This document shows, one piece after another, positions 10,725 through 21,442 of a stretch of 64,000 nt of DNA; within the stretch, counting starts at the first letter, position 1; every line of letters begins with the position of its first letter. The position numbers were made by a program, and so were the translations under genes. This stretch comes from Rugalucina vietnamica. Taxonomy: Eukaryota > Mollusca > Bivalvia > Lucinida > Lucinidae. The stretch is from NCBI GenBank assembly GCA_964017185.1, contig OZ024879.1, positions 23,501,456 to 23,565,455 on the forward strand. The letters run 5' to 3'. The notes beneath the pieces are model-generated. The model did no database searches and had not been told where the DNA came from. It was given only the letters and a program-made list of their open reading frames with translations.

Positions 10725-10860
10725 TGACGTCACAGATAGTATAAATACCCGTGTTTCGCGTTGTGAGTAGTTCAGTTAGCAAGAAGTCGTCGGAGAGTAC
10801 AGATAAAGTAAATAAACCAATATAAAATCTATTAAAGACTGATTGCAAGCTTGGTTTAGT
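10725..10860 (+). promoter_or_regulatory. LTR-like core promoter: CRE, TATA, initiator, poly(A) signal
   Basis: TGACGTCA lies at 10725-10732, TATAAATA at 10740-10747, and TTCAGTTAG at 10771-10779 resembles an initiator about 32 bases downstream. AATAAA follows at 10811-10816. A promoter and a poly(A) signal within 75 bases is characteristic of a retroelement LTR (U3/R). It may be the 3' LTR of the gypsy element at 6.9-8.9 kb, or the 5' LTR of something downstream. The boundaries are not established. Confidence 0.5.
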
Positions 10861-11691
10861 GGCGAACAGTGGATTTTATCCATCTCAGTAGCAATAGCGA
10901 AAAGTGGACACAGTCCATCCAAGTAGCATTGATAAATATAACCAAGCAGTGAACAGTCTTAGGCGATTAAGGTGGTTTATGTTACTAGCATAGGACTGGT
11001 CTAGCAGAAGTGTATGCTGGTCACTCACGGAGCATCAGCAGTGTAGGCTGATACTAATAGTCAGAGCTAGTTCAGCAGAGGTTCACGCTGAGCTCATATA
11101 CCGAGTGCAGATCATCATCACATTTGTTTTATATGCATATTTAGTTGATTCCTATGATTTTTGTTTTGCTCATCCAATCATTGTAAAATCATTGGTCTAT
11201 AATCACAGGACAAAGTAGTCCCAAAGGAAAATTATTTATATATTTATCAAGCTAGCCCCGCATACGTTACACTACATTTTATATGCTTCTGAAGTATTTT
11301 GAGTACCCTTGACCCGATACCGCCATTACGAAAACTTGCCCGTCCAATAAACAGATATTTTTTTAGCCTTAAAAATTGAAAATTTTTAGCTGAAAAGTTT
11401 TATATTTTCCTTATTTTTATCCAAAACATAGATTTTGGGTGCATGTTAGAACCGCCTCGCCGAGGCTTTTACGACATTCTTTCCAAAATTAAAGATATTC
11501 AAATAAAAGTTAGCTGTATGAAAGCATAGTTTGCAAACAATAATAAGAGAAATAGCAATAATTATAACAACTCATTTGTACTACTTGATTTTAATAAGTA
11601 ATCTAAAACATATAGAAACATTTCAAGTAAGGCATTCAAATCTTTTAGAAGATAGCAGTTTGATTAGTTTGTTTATTAGTATAATATAATA
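10861..11691. other. AT-rich spacer, no gene
   Basis: No open frame or RNA gene is supported. GCATACGTTACA near 11262-11273 could be an LTR end, but no matching TGTAAC start was found. Confidence 0.4.
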
Positions 11692-12339
11692 ATGTTACCC
11701 CAAGAATTAGAAGAATCTACATTCGTCAGTTTGTCTACCTTAATATCACAGACAGTGTTGAACGGACTTAGACGCCTTTCAATAACAACCATTCCAGATA
11801 ACTTTGACCAAGTTCCTCTTTCCACTGTGGCATGGGTGTATGATTTTTTTTTAAAATATGAGTTACACACTAATCACACCCTATTAGCAAGTACAATCAA
11901 TATAGGGGACCTTATAGGATTAGATTCAGTTATTGAGTATTTATATGATTTATTAAATGAAGCCCATTACCAGCCCTACTTTTTCACAAATACCCTTATT
12001 ACTTCACTACAATTGCAAGTGACTTTAATTATCATAGAAAGCTACGAAAACCTTTTAATACGTCAATCAAACAATAACTACATTCAAACCTCACTTTATC
12101 GATACCAATACATAATAGATCTAAATCATGGCCGCCCTTATTTATTCCGAGACATTTTTGTAACCCCAGCCCCTATCCCATATCTACCTATAATCCCACC
12201 TCAACCCATTGACGATCAGCTGCGCGCTCCGGCAGACGAAGTTTGGTGATTTCCACCTGAACCATACGATGATATTACTTCAATTAACGTAAACACATTC
12301 TCACGCGTAGGCCGTTCTGCACTTCAATCAATATTAGTA
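11692..12339 (+). pseudogene. Unrecognised 185-residue ORF with in-frame TGA, cut by a MITE
   Basis: ATG 11692 opens 185 codons to TGA at 12247-12249. The protein is Leu/Ile/Tyr-rich, with no clear signal peptide and a Pro-rich end (PAPIPYLPIIPPQP). After the TGA the same frame continues for about 30 codons (FPPEPYDDITSINVNTFSR) to the MITE at 12340. This suggests a longer original protein, with a Trp or Arg codon turned to TGA. I do not recognise the family. A retroelement gag or viral-derived gene is possible, but nothing proves it. The LTR-like promoter lies about 900 bases upstream. Confidence 0.5.
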
Positions 12340-12548
12340 CTGTAAATTCGGAAATTTTCGCGTGACTTTTATTTCGCGAATTTTCTATTTCCGAATTATT
12401 AGCGAGTTCTTGAATTCGCGAATGAGTGTCCATGTTTTCTATAAAGTTTATAGTAACTCTTTATTAGCGAGAACTTTGAATTCGCGAGGCAACCAATTCG
12501 CGAATATTAGCGAAAATTAAGTTCTCGCGAATATTTCCGGATCTACAG
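12340..12548. mobile_element. 209-bp MITE with TA target duplication
   Basis: The ends are CTGTAAATTCGGAAATTTTC at the left and the reverse complement of CTGTAGATCCGGAAATATTC at the right, flanked by TA (12338-12339 and 12549-12550). The inside is rich in TTCGCGAA-type motifs. A TA duplication and this size fit a Tc1/mariner-mobilised MITE. It interrupts the ORF listed just before. Confidence 0.85.
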
Positions 12549-12550
12549 TA

Positions 12551-13734
12551 TTTTATGTAAACATATCAATCATTATTCATGAAATGAATCTGCATGTTGT
12601 ATAGGCATGTATATTCATTTGTTGTTCGGTTATAACATGACATCTATCACATTTCTCATCATTCATATTGTATCGTATTATTACCATTGGAATTAGTCAT
12701 GACAATTGTTGTCATTAATGGTGCAAACCAAACATCAAAGACAGCTGTCACATTGCTATAACCATTAATTATACAACTGTCTGGATTAAACCAATATGAA
12801 GTTTATTAGGAACATCTCATTTGTTGATATTTGTCATATATGTTGACATAATAGGTGTTCACCTATACATTTACATAAATGTACATCATGTCATGTATAC
12901 TAATTGTTGATTCAAATCTCATTGTATAATCAAATATAGGATAAACCTTCTTATGTTTGTAAGTTATACAATATTGACACTATGATCAACGTACATTAAA
13001 AATGTGTATTGTCTTTATTTTGAAATATTTGAATAGTATTTGATTGTATATACATGTTATTACCTTTTATAGTTGAAAATGTTCTTGACATATTAGCCTT
13101 CATGTTTGTTTCATTATTTTCTCAACCATCGTTCTGTTACACTGATGTTTTTTCTTCCAGCCGCAGCACAGAACTTCCACTGCTTATTTTATAGAAAACT
13201 CAGAAAAAGACGTATGAGCAAATGGTGCTGCCAGAGAAAAAAACTTAATATGTGAATTTTGATGTGGGTCTGCACTGTCAGCATACACACACCGGTCTTT
13301 TATCTAAGGAACATGAAATAATTTTGCTTGGACTAGAAGAGAAATAATCAAATGTGAGATTAGCCATGATTTAATATATTACACATTATAAGAGTATAGA
13401 GCACACATTAATCATATTCATAACTGCACATGCACCAATATTTTTTCAAATCTGTGTTATTTTTGCTGATGTTTGCCCAAACCATAAATTGACTATATAT
13501 TTTGATGCCTACCCTGAGTGAATGTATGTTTTAGAACAAAAATGTAATGAATACTGCCTGTACATCTGGTACGCTAAATCTCTGTATACGTCTGAATTAT
13601 TACTATACGGAAGTACACGTAGGGTATGATGGAATCTTCAAGGCATGTGCATGTTATCATGATCTGCAGTCATGTTTGAACGAATCTGGCTAAAATTGTA
13701 AAACAATATAAAGCTTCAAATCAAATATCAAATT
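12551..13734. other. AT-rich spacer, no gene seen
   Basis: Long AT-rich sequence without a credible open frame, RNA gene or clear repeat. A pyrimidine-rich run ending in CAG near 13147-13163 resembles an acceptor, but no coding exon follows. Confidence 0.4.
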
Positions 13735-13970
13735 ATGGCACACATTGTTAACAAGACTATAAAGCTATGCTAGATGTATATAAAATACCCTGAGCTTCTT
13801 AATCAAATTACGAAATTATGGCAAACATTATAATCAAGACTATAAAACTAGATGCTATATGTATATAAAATACCCTGAGCATCTTTTATGTTGGCAAACA
13901 TTATAAACAAGACTATGAAACTATACTACATGGATATAAAGTACATAAAACACCATGAGCATGTTGTTTC
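13735..13970 (+). repeat. Degenerate tandem repeat, about 80-90 bp, three units
   Basis: The phrases GGCAAACATTATAA, AAGACTATAAA, and GTATATAAAATACCCTGAGC recur three times with gaps of roughly 80-90 bases. The units differ by several substitutions and indels, so the array is old. Confidence 0.65.
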
Positions 13971-14004
13971 ATATTAAGAAGAAAATGACAATGAAACACA
14001 AGTA

Positions 14005-14480
14005 CTTAACAAGTGGTCAGATGGTCAGTCAGTAGCGTATACGCTTTGCCTGGAGACACAAGCAGCCCATCTATGTGTGCGGGGCCCATATTTCAATCTG
14101 GTCATCCATAAATGGCCAGCTTGAAGGAACAGCTGCTGGTTGTGTTTTTATTTCTGTAGGCCCGAGTTTGGATATACTAACGTTTATATCGACTACACTG
14201 CTGAATGTTGCAAAATTACCGTAAATGTCTTAGGCTCCATGTTAACAAATCAAAAGGGTCATTGAAGGGGCTTAAGGAGCCGAAATTGCGGCTTTGACAC
14301 ATCCCCGTTCTCACTAATTTGTTCACTGTTCCCTAAGTATCTCAGTAGCTATGGTCATATCGGGACGTTCAAGTGTTTCAAGTATGACCACCAAACTAAA
14401 CCAATAAGGATTAATGTATGGAAGGTTTGACTGGAACTTTTTTTCCTGGGCAGGCTTAGACCTAAACGGTTAACCAGTAA
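14005..14480. repeat. Fragments of dispersed repeat family A
   Basis: Family A is recognised by CAGATGGTCAGTCAGTAG, GCTTTGCCTGGAG, TTAACCAGTAATCAGATG and TCGGGACGTT. This stretch has plus-orientation parts at about 14010-14095 and 14360-14490 and a reverse-complement part at about 14220-14300. Other copies lie at 19.5, 46.3-46.8, 47.6, 49.2, 51.2, 58.0 and 63.3-64.0 kb. Its class is unknown and no protein is seen. Confidence 0.6.
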
Positions 14481-14818
14481 TCAGATGAAAAGTCCGGATG
14501 TCATGAAATACAAATGTTCGCTGATATAATCGATACTTTCCCTTTACATCATCCCAAGTGCAGATTATGTTTTACTTTTGGTCCTTGGTCTTACCTGCTT
14601 CAAAACCTAATGTAGCCAATCCCCCACCACAATGGTGATTCCGATAAAAGTTTTCTTGTCACAGAATATATAGCTCCACCGTGTATTTTCTACATGTTGA
14701 AAGAAATATAAAGACAGAAAGGTGACGGTGGCATGATATATCTAAACACAGGGTGCTGGGCATGATGCTGTTCCTTTGGAAACCTTTAAGAAGAAAATGA
14801 CAATGAAACACAAGTACC

Positions 14819-15712
14819 GGGGTCCAACTGGTGTTTTTCTTTTGCTCCGGAGTTAGTAGGTTATCTGGCGCCCAGGGATCTCCATCGTCGGGCAGCTTAC
14901 TCAATCTGTGAGTCCTGGTTTTTGATTCATCAGGATGTTTATCATGATTTATTTGTTTGTTGACTAGTTAGAGATTCACCACGAGGACCGAAGAACTAAC
15001 TAAATGTTATGAACCACTGCAGAAGCTGAGGGTGAGGTTAGGTACCTGTAAAACCGGTTTAAGCCCGCCAGTTACATTGTGTTACTGATCGTTCCAAGTC
15101 GATACTTCTGTGGTGGTTCTTTTTGTTTTATCTCTTGGTGTTTAAAATTTTTTTGTGCTGTTGGCGCCTTATGTATGTTTTCATATTTTTAGTTAAGTTA
15201 AGGTAACTGAGTGGCCACCTATTGGGAAAATAGCTGCTCATTCGGCTTACGATATGTTTCATGGTATAAGTGCCTGATTGTTAGTTTGGTTTTTTCCCAC
15301 CTCGGTTTTTGGAGAGGGAATCTCTTTCTGATTGCGCCTTTTCCTGATCTTTGCCTACTTGTACCTTTTTGTTCATATAAGTTGATACTGTTCTTATCTA
15401 TTCCATCCATTTGAATAAAATGTTTCACTTTTTTGCATTGGTGAAACATGACCGCAATTAAATGTCAAAAGCTAAAGTATAAGTGTATCAAGGAAGTTGC
15501 TAATACTTGCTTGCATCCATATTTGTCTGTCATTTATTTATCTATGTACTTTGATTTGCCCTCATGGCACAATACTTTCATATGTATATATCTCATTTTA
15601 GGACACCCTTGATTATTGTTAGTTTGGTTTTTTCCCACCTCGGTTTTTGGAGTGGGAATCTTTTTCTGATTGCGCCTTTTCCTGATCTTTGCCTACTTGT
15701 ACCTTTTTAATG
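14819..15712 (+). mobile_element. Truncated 3' tail of a Penelope-like element
   Basis: From 14819 (CCGGGGTCCAACTGGTG) this matches the 3' tail following the RT at 49.4-50.6 kb. It is almost identical to 37383-38195, including 190 bases past the conserved TTTGCCTACTTGTACC. A second short piece (15618-15710) repeats the last part of the tail. Short ORFs within it are chance frames. Flanking at 14791-14816 matches 13978-14006 (GAAAATGACAATGAAACACAAGTAC), a small local duplication. Confidence 0.8.
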
Positions 15713-16534
15713 TACCATTCCATCGGGGTACTCATTCCCGGAAAATTAACCCAGCTAATTTTAAAAACCTGACACATCTCCAGCACTTCCGAGATTAGCG
15801 ATCGTCGGACGTATTATAGGCTATACCCCGATATCACCGGCCCCATAGCATAGAGGCGGGGATACAAATAACTGGTGCATAGGCTACTAGTTTTCAAAAT
15901 ATAAACGGGAACTATGCATAGATCTATCACATATGATGCTAGCATTCAGATTGAAAAAAAAAACTATGCGAGACTTTGCAACTGGAAAGGAAGTGCAAAT
16001 TTTACATCATAAGTGCTTAGTTCACAAACTTAGGGTACTTCAAAGGCATCTTAAAATGTAAAACTTGCAACAAAACTTGACGGCTGCAACAAAGAAGCAT
16101 ATCTTCTAACTTCGTAAATCGCTATTAGAGCAAGAGTGGGGCCAGAATTGATGCAAACAAAGAAAACTTTGCCAAAATCCTCTGAATATACTGTGCTCTG
16201 TCAAGGCACAATAAGTAATATATTATTCATACAGCCAGGCTTTACTGCGGTGGTTGGACTTGAGCATTTGTCTTCGCAGTGTCGTCGATCTATTTGCATA
16301 TCGCTACATGAGCAAAGATATTCTTCGGCTCGCAGGTGAGCAGTGGTGCATTTTTGAACATTCTATGTACAGCTGCCGTTTATTTGACCTTTCTGTCTCA
16401 TTAACGGTTAAAATTTCATGACCAGTCACGTTTTGTTGTATAAGTCCGCGTGTCCACTGCTTCCCGTTATTTATTCAGAATAATTGACATGTGAAGCGTC
16501 AAACATACAGCTTACTGAATCTGTTGATTCCTCG
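15713..16534. other. Spacer, no gene seen
   Basis: No supported feature. A short frame at 16136-16339 has no recognisable motif. Confidence 0.4.
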
Positions 16535-16640
16535 TTTTTTAGCTCGCCTGTACGAAAGTACAGGAAGAGCTATTGCAATCACCCCGGCGTCTGCGTCGGC
16601 GTTCGCGTTGCTCAAATGTTAAAGTGTTTGGTTAAAGTTT
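16535..16640 (+). repeat. Dispersed repeat with hairpin start
   Basis: It begins AGCTCGCCTGTACGAAAGTA and has the pair CTGTACGAAAGTACAG, then GAGCTATTGCAATCACCCC and GTC-rich sequence. The end of the repeat at 38.6-40.1 kb carries a reverse-complement version of the same terminus (CAGGCGAGCT), so the two belong to related families. Confidence 0.6.
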
Positions 16641-16648
16641 TTATAAGT

Positions 16649-17337
16649 CTATATCTTGGACTCTTTCTTGCTTTCTTGGTTGAGCCGATCCTCTTGGACT
16701 CTTTCGTTCTTTCTTGGTTGAGTCGGATACTGGAATGGATCCTCTTGGACTTTTTCTTGCTTTTGTGGTTGAGCCGGATACTGGAATGGATCGTCTTGGA
16801 CTCTTTCTTGCTTTCTTGGTTGAGCCGGATACTGGAATGGATCCTCTTGGACTCTTTCTTGCTCTCTTGGTAGATTCAATGATTCTTTGGCTCTCTTTTT
16901 CACCAAGTCCAGTGGTTGTGCTTGTGTCTGTTTGTCTTGAATGGCTGTCCATTGTTCAGTGGCAAGGGGTTGTGTGGGGTTTTGAGTGTCGCTCCTTTTT
17001 ACCAAGTCTAGTGGTTGTACTTGTGTCGGCGTGTCTTGAATGGCTGTCCATCGTTCAGTGGCTGAGGTTGTGTGGATTTTTAAATGTTTCTCCTTTTCAC
17101 CAAGTCTAGTGGTTGTGCATGTGTCTGTGTGTCTTGTTCACTGGCTGGTGGTTGTGTCGGTTTCTGTGTGTATTGAATGGCTCTCCTTGGTTTGCAGGCT
17201 TGGGGTTTCTGTACATCTTGAGTGGTTCTCATTTGTTCACTGGCTGTGTAGTCTTCTGTGTAACCTACTTGCACCAAATCTCGTGGCTGTGCTATCTGCT
17301 GCATCTTCACTGAAGAATCAGGAGCTGTTTGGGTCAC
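16649..17337 (-). pseudogene. Gln/Pro-rich protein remnant with 17-residue repeats
   Basis: On the minus strand, frames 17337-17080 and 17005-16649 encode related Gln/Pro/Thr-rich sequence. QPLDLVK recurs three times. The lower part has four copies of a 17-residue repeat of the type QPRKQERVQEDPFQYPA. The two frames differ by a shift, so a frameshift or intron separates them. It may be the repeat-bearing exon of a host gene whose first exon is at 17763-17966. No domain is recognised and no function can be given. Chance openness of a tandem repeat is the main alternative. Confidence 0.4.
16663..16875 (-). repeat. 51-bp tandem repeat, about four units
   Basis: The unit runs from CTTGGACTCTTTCTTGC to GGAATGGATCCT on the plus strand. 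Three units are exactly 51 bases apart, so the length is a multiple of three and keeps the minus-strand frame open. The first and last units are partial. Confidence 0.85.
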
Positions 17338-17505
17338 AATTGATTGGGCACTTATATTAGAATCACTGAAACAAGCTGGATTTTGCAGTTTTTATAGCAT
17401 ATCTTGCAACACAGTCTGCTGATTTGCTCCCTAATTTTCTTTCCTTGATGATTACATGATAAGACTTCAGACAAGAGTCTTATCATGTCATCATCAATCT
17501 TAAGA

Positions 17506-17762
17506 TTTTTTTTTTTTTTTTTTTTTGTTAATTCAGTTTTACGTCCCTTTCAAGATTATTTCAGCTCGTATGAGACGGGCCAATCAGTAGGTGGGGCGAA
17601 AACGGGAGAACCCCGAGAAAAACCACCTGACACACCCGCAATCAGAACTTGGCTTGTCTCACATGTGGCCAAAACGGGGCTCGAACCCACATCAGACACA
17701 GCGGTGAGATGATCGAGTGTTTAAAAAACAGTGCTCTTAACCGCTCGGCCACGGGGGCCGCC
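17506..17762 (-). mobile_element. tRNA-derived SINE, full-length copy
   Basis: Read on the minus strand it starts GGCCCCCGTGGCCGAGCGG, which contains a Leu/Ser-type A box (TGGCCGAGCGG), and a B box GGGTTCGAGCCC lies about 60 bases on. The body (TTCTGATTGCGGGTGTG, CTCCCGTTTTCGCCC, TTGAAAGGGACG) ends in poly(A). Flanking TTAAGA-like sequence on both sides suggests a short target duplication. Related copies: 28700, 44146, 45285 and a decayed one at 58.3 kb. It splits a minus-strand coding remnant. Confidence 0.88.
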
Positions 17763-17966
17763 TCTAATATTCTTAAACTATCAGTTTGCACCACTTGTGA
17801 ACCCCTGTTGTTTTCAAAGCCATGAAGTCGTTGATTTAAAATGTCTATTTGGTCTCCAGTTAGTCCATCTGTATACACTGGGGCTCTCTTGGGCTCAACT
17901 GTATCTGAGGACATATCCCCTGCACCTTCATAGAGAACCCTTTGCCACGCTCCCCTTCAGTCCCTA
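17763..17966 (-). CDS. Candidate first coding exon of a minus-strand gene
   Basis: An acceptor-like TCTATTTTCTAG precedes 17966 on the minus strand. ATG at 17914 opens MSSDTVEPKRAPVYTDG and continues through a polar region (DILNQRLHGFENNRGSQ) until the SINE insertion at 17762. Past the SINE the frame soon meets a stop. It may belong with the Gln/Pro-rich frames at 16.6-17.3 kb. I do not recognise the protein. Confidence 0.35.
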
Positions 17967-18049
17967 GAAAATAGAAATACATGACACTACTAAATAAGGT
18001 TCAAGTATCTGCTAAACAAGGGCAAGAAATTGTTATCTTGGAAAGTTTT

Positions 18050-18182
18050 TTATATTACTGATTGTTCCCAGTAATTCTATATTACTGATCATTCCAAGGC
18101 GATACATCTATTGTGGTTCTATTTGTTTTATGTTATGGAGTCGAGTTTTTGTGCTGTTTTGGCCTTAAGTGCGTTTTTATAT
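18050..18182 (+). mobile_element. Penelope-like 3' tail remnant
   Basis: TTACTGATCATTCCAAGGCGA, GTGGTTCTATTTGTTTTATG and TTTGTGCTGTTTTGGCCTTA match the inner part of the tail at 50.9-51.0 kb with about 15% difference. This is an older fragment. Confidence 0.65.
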
Positions 18183-18184
18183 TT

Positions 18185-18500
18185 AGCTCACCTGAGCCGA
18201 AGGCTCACAAGGTGAGCTTATAGTATAGCAATCAGTCCGGCGTCCCTCCGTCGTCGTCGTTGTCCATGGGTAGGGGGCGTGAAATCTGGGTCACATGATG
18301 GCCGCCACGCCCATATATGGTCAAAACCACTCAAAATCTTCTTCTCCAGAACCGGCAGGCCGATTCTCACGAAACTTGGCATGTAGCATTTGGGACTCCA
18401 GCCCATCATAGTTTGATCATTGATGACCCTAGGATGACCTTGACATATTTTACGGCAAGGTCAGTTTTTGAAACATAGTGAAAATTATAGATTATTTGAA
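18185..18500 (+). repeat. Dispersed repeat family B
   Basis: Starts GCTCACCTGAGCCGAAGGCT with a short self-complementary head. Then come GTCGTCGTCGTTGTCC, GGTCACATGATGGCCGCC, CCATATATGG, AACCGG...CCGAT, ACTTGGCATGTAGCA and TTTTACGGCAAGGTCA. The same blocks appear at 27455-28360, 34444-35060 (reverse) and 60395-60860. No coding potential or terminal structure was confirmed. Confidence 0.75.
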
Positions 18501-19549
18501 AACTATTGCAGCCCGAGACATGAAAAGTGGTAGATGCAAACCTTTATAATGAATAAATCAAGTATTGATGTAATATATGACAATGTATGGCTTTACATGA
18601 AACTTTCATGTTTCATATAGATCTCCCTTTATAGCCTATGGCAGCTAGTAATGCCCTGGGGGTATGGTTGGCAGGATTTGTTAAGAGAATAACTATACCT
18701 TGATACGCACAAAATATTAAATGACTGGGCCTTGTGGTTTTGGAGAAAATATTTTTATCTTTTTTCGCATTCTAAGTCAATGGGAGCTATCTGGTGCCAT
18801 GACTAACACAACCGATCAAGTATCATGCAATGTTCTCAGCCATTGTTCTGCACAATATGCAATTTTCAATCAAAAATATTTACTTGCAAAAGTGCTCTTG
18901 TCTTATATTGTCTTATAAGCATGTTTTCATTTTTTGCCTTTCCCCTTAAGGTAAGACATTTCAACCACAAAGCATATAACCCTACCTCATCCATACTCAG
19001 GTAAAAGAAGTCGACAAGTTTATTGAAGTGACAACAAATCGTGTTGAAGGACAAAGCTTACACTAATTGCTTCTAACACATGTTTCAATGCACATGTTTA
19101 TTTTTAACTCGAACCTTAAAGTTGTCCCTGCAACCAATCAAAATAAGCGAGCCGGAATAAATCATTTGAAAACCACAATACTTCTTCCATCTGTCAATCA
19201 TATATCATGAATTCAATATATTTATCATTTTAAGTAAATGGGAAGTATACGTTGACAGATCAACCAGCGTTCCCCAAATTGAACAAAACATACATTAATA
19301 ATATTAATATTCGTATCCTATAGCCATACATGTTTTGATAAGAGGGTGTGTTTTTTCAAAATGGAAAAACATTATTTATGCCTGTTTTCACTACACGTTT
19401 CCCCATTAGCATTTGATTTGGTTAGATCAAAATGAATGTCTCACGAAGTACGCCCACACAGTCTTACAAATAAGGTTTGTCCTTGCATTTCTTTATTGTC
19501 CTCTTAGAAGGTTTCTGAATTGCAGCCTTTTTCTTTGCTATTATGTAGT
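18501..19549. other. AT-rich spacer, no gene seen
   Basis: No supported gene. AACCAATCAAAATAAGCGAGCCGG at about 19132 resembles the short repeat at 24.55 kb. Confidence 0.4.
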
Positions 19550-19652
19550 AAAAATTAAACTGAGATCCTTTAAGAGCAGTTCAAACATTGATGAGAAAGA
19601 AGATGGGCCATACCGCGGTTTCGACTATTACAGTCTCGTCAGTGACCCTTAA
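19550..19652 (+). repeat. Family A piece, split by the element that follows
   Basis: GATCCTTTAAGAGCAGTTC to AGTGACCCTTAA matches 47615-47701 and 51388-51464. The match resumes at 21063 (GATTTGTCAACATGGAGCCAAAGA) to about 21120. The insertion therefore happened within an existing family A copy. Confidence 0.8.
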
Positions 19653-21059
19653 TGCCTAGGTCACACTAGCAATTACGTACGCTGCGGATAGTTGCGGATA
19701 CTAAACGTGGCAATCCGCCAGGAATTAGTGGGCGGGGCTAACTGTTCTTAATGAATTTACGTAATTATAATTACCTTTAAATACGGATTCATACGGTATA
19801 GTTACGGATATATTCGGATACATACAGAAAGTAACTTGTCTACATACGTTTCGATACCATCTGTTACGTTTAGACACGGACATGCACCTTCAGATACGCA
19901 TTTGTTACGCTCTCTTGCGTATAAAGCGCTGCAATGTGATGTAAGTAACCGCTGTTTATTGTCAAAGTACAGTCACACTAGCACATACGGATGCGACGGA
20001 CAAGTCATATGTATATATCCGTTATATCCGTAACAATTCGCATCGTATGCGTATATGACCGTAGCTGTACGTGTTGTATCCGCAGGGTCCGTAGAATCCG
20101 CGCCCAAATTTTGAAAAAAAGTCAAAATTTCGATACGGACGAAACATCCGTATCTGCACGTGAAGAAATTATAGAACATAATTTACTTTGATTGATTGAT
20201 TGCTTGATCGGTCGATTGATTGCTCGATCGCGATCGATCTCTCGGTCGATCGATAGACTGATTGATCGATGATCGATCAATTGATTGATCAAGTGATTGA
20301 CTGATCAAAAGTTCGAGTGATCGATCAAGACCGATCGGGTGATAGATCGATTGAGTGAATGTTCTTTCGATCATCGAGTGATTGATCGATTGCGATCGAT
20401 CGATTGACTGAATCTTGACGGATCGATCGAGTGATTGATCAATCGAGTATCAATCGAGTGATTGATCAATCGAGTGATAGTCGTAAAACAACGGAAATAA
20501 CTTCTCATATTACTATAATTTGAGTAACATTTGTGTGTTTGCTTGTTCGTTTGTTGGTTCTCCAATTTTTCTTAGATATTGCAGCCTGCTTCTCAGCTAG
20601 TAAAAGCAATGCAAAATCTCCTTCTGAGGAATCCATATTTTTCATACTGGCTAAAGGAATGCATTGAAAGTACGTGCATATTTGTGAGCACTGGACGCAC
20701 GGGCGATTCAGTGAGTAAGCGGTATACTTTTCATCACATAACTGTACACCGACAAAGACCGTAACTGAACAAAATAGCACATATGAAACAGTATCGATCC
20801 GCAACAAATGCTTACGACAAGATACGTTTAGTTACGGAATAGATACGGTTTTTGATACCGATTAGATATGGACAATTACGGGTTTTTCATCCGTGCCTGA
20901 TTTTTGACAATTATCAAAGCTTGGCTGCGGATCTTCCGTGCCCTGTAAATAATGCACGTACTGATACGGACTTTTACGGATATGATACGAATCGTTACGG
21001 ACAGGACGGACAAATACGGAAGCCCAATCCGCAGCGTAAGTGCTAGTGTGACCTAGGCA
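19653..21059. mobile_element. 1.4-kb non-autonomous DNA transposon, 3-bp target duplication
   Basis: Both ends are TGCCTAGGTCACACTAGCA in inverted orientation, extending imperfectly through GCTGCGGAT. The flanks are TAA on both sides (19650-19652, 21060-21062), and the empty site can be read from other family A copies. A 3-bp TAA duplication fits PIF/Harbinger. Subterminal DNA at both ends is crowded with TACGGAT-type motifs, and another GTCACACTAGCA copy starts near 19972. No transposase is encoded. Confidence 0.8.
20185..20480. repeat. GATC/TGAT-rich low-complexity core
   Basis: About 300 bases built from permutations of TGATTGATCGA, CGATCGAT and TCAATCGAGTGA, with dozens of GATC and TCGA tetramers. 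It is not a simple microsatellite: unit order and length vary. It sits inside the transposon at 19653-21059. Confidence 0.85.
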
Positions 21060-21241
21060 TAAGATTTGTCAACATGGAGCCAAAGAAAATTACTGCAATT
21101 TTGCAACTTTCAACAGGGTAGTAAGCAGCTTTAAATTTTACACTGTGACAGTTTCTATTTTCAGACCTGGCTCCTTGGCAAGTGCTTCAAGGCATGGAGT
21201 TCCGTGGCAAGTGTTTCAAGGCATGGAGTTTTGCCAGGGCA

Positions 21242-21442
21242 TTACAGTGAGTAAATATGGTCCTGAAGGGAGCGTTTGATTGCTGCAATTTCCTCTTCTT
21301 TCCAATGTTTAATTGTATGTCTTTTCTTTGGTTGAGTTATATGTTCTTTCTTTAGTTCAACTCTATGCCTTTTCTTTGGTTGAACTCGAGCGTTCTCGAC
21401 TTGAGCAAGTTCAGATTCAGCATTTTTAGGACAATTAGACAA
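21242..21442 (-). pseudogene. Small Lys-rich ORF, possible C-terminal exon remnant
   Basis: The 66-residue frame has QPKKRHRVELKKEHI and then QPKKRHTIKHWKEEEIAAIK. The W-x-E-E-E pattern recalls a Myb/SANT-like or related C-terminal helix found in multicopy invertebrate proteins, perhaps the same kind as the gene remnant at 57.1-57.8 kb. That link is inference. Nothing upstream extends it. Confidence 0.3.

Noticed and set aside
11692-12339. Nuclear copy of mitochondrial DNA, suggested by in-frame TGA
   Set aside because: No standard mitochondrial protein or rRNA/tRNA is recognised around it; one TGA is better explained by decay.
15211-15449. 67-76 codon frames repeated at 37.8, 51.0 and 52.2 kb
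   Set aside because: They lie in the Penelope-like 3' tail; conservation is due to recent copying and one copy is cut at random.
17642-17762. Possible Leu/Ser tRNA gene at the SINE head
   Set aside because: A and B boxes are present, but a SINE body and A-tail follow and the fold lacks a proper acceptor stem; copies occur elsewhere.
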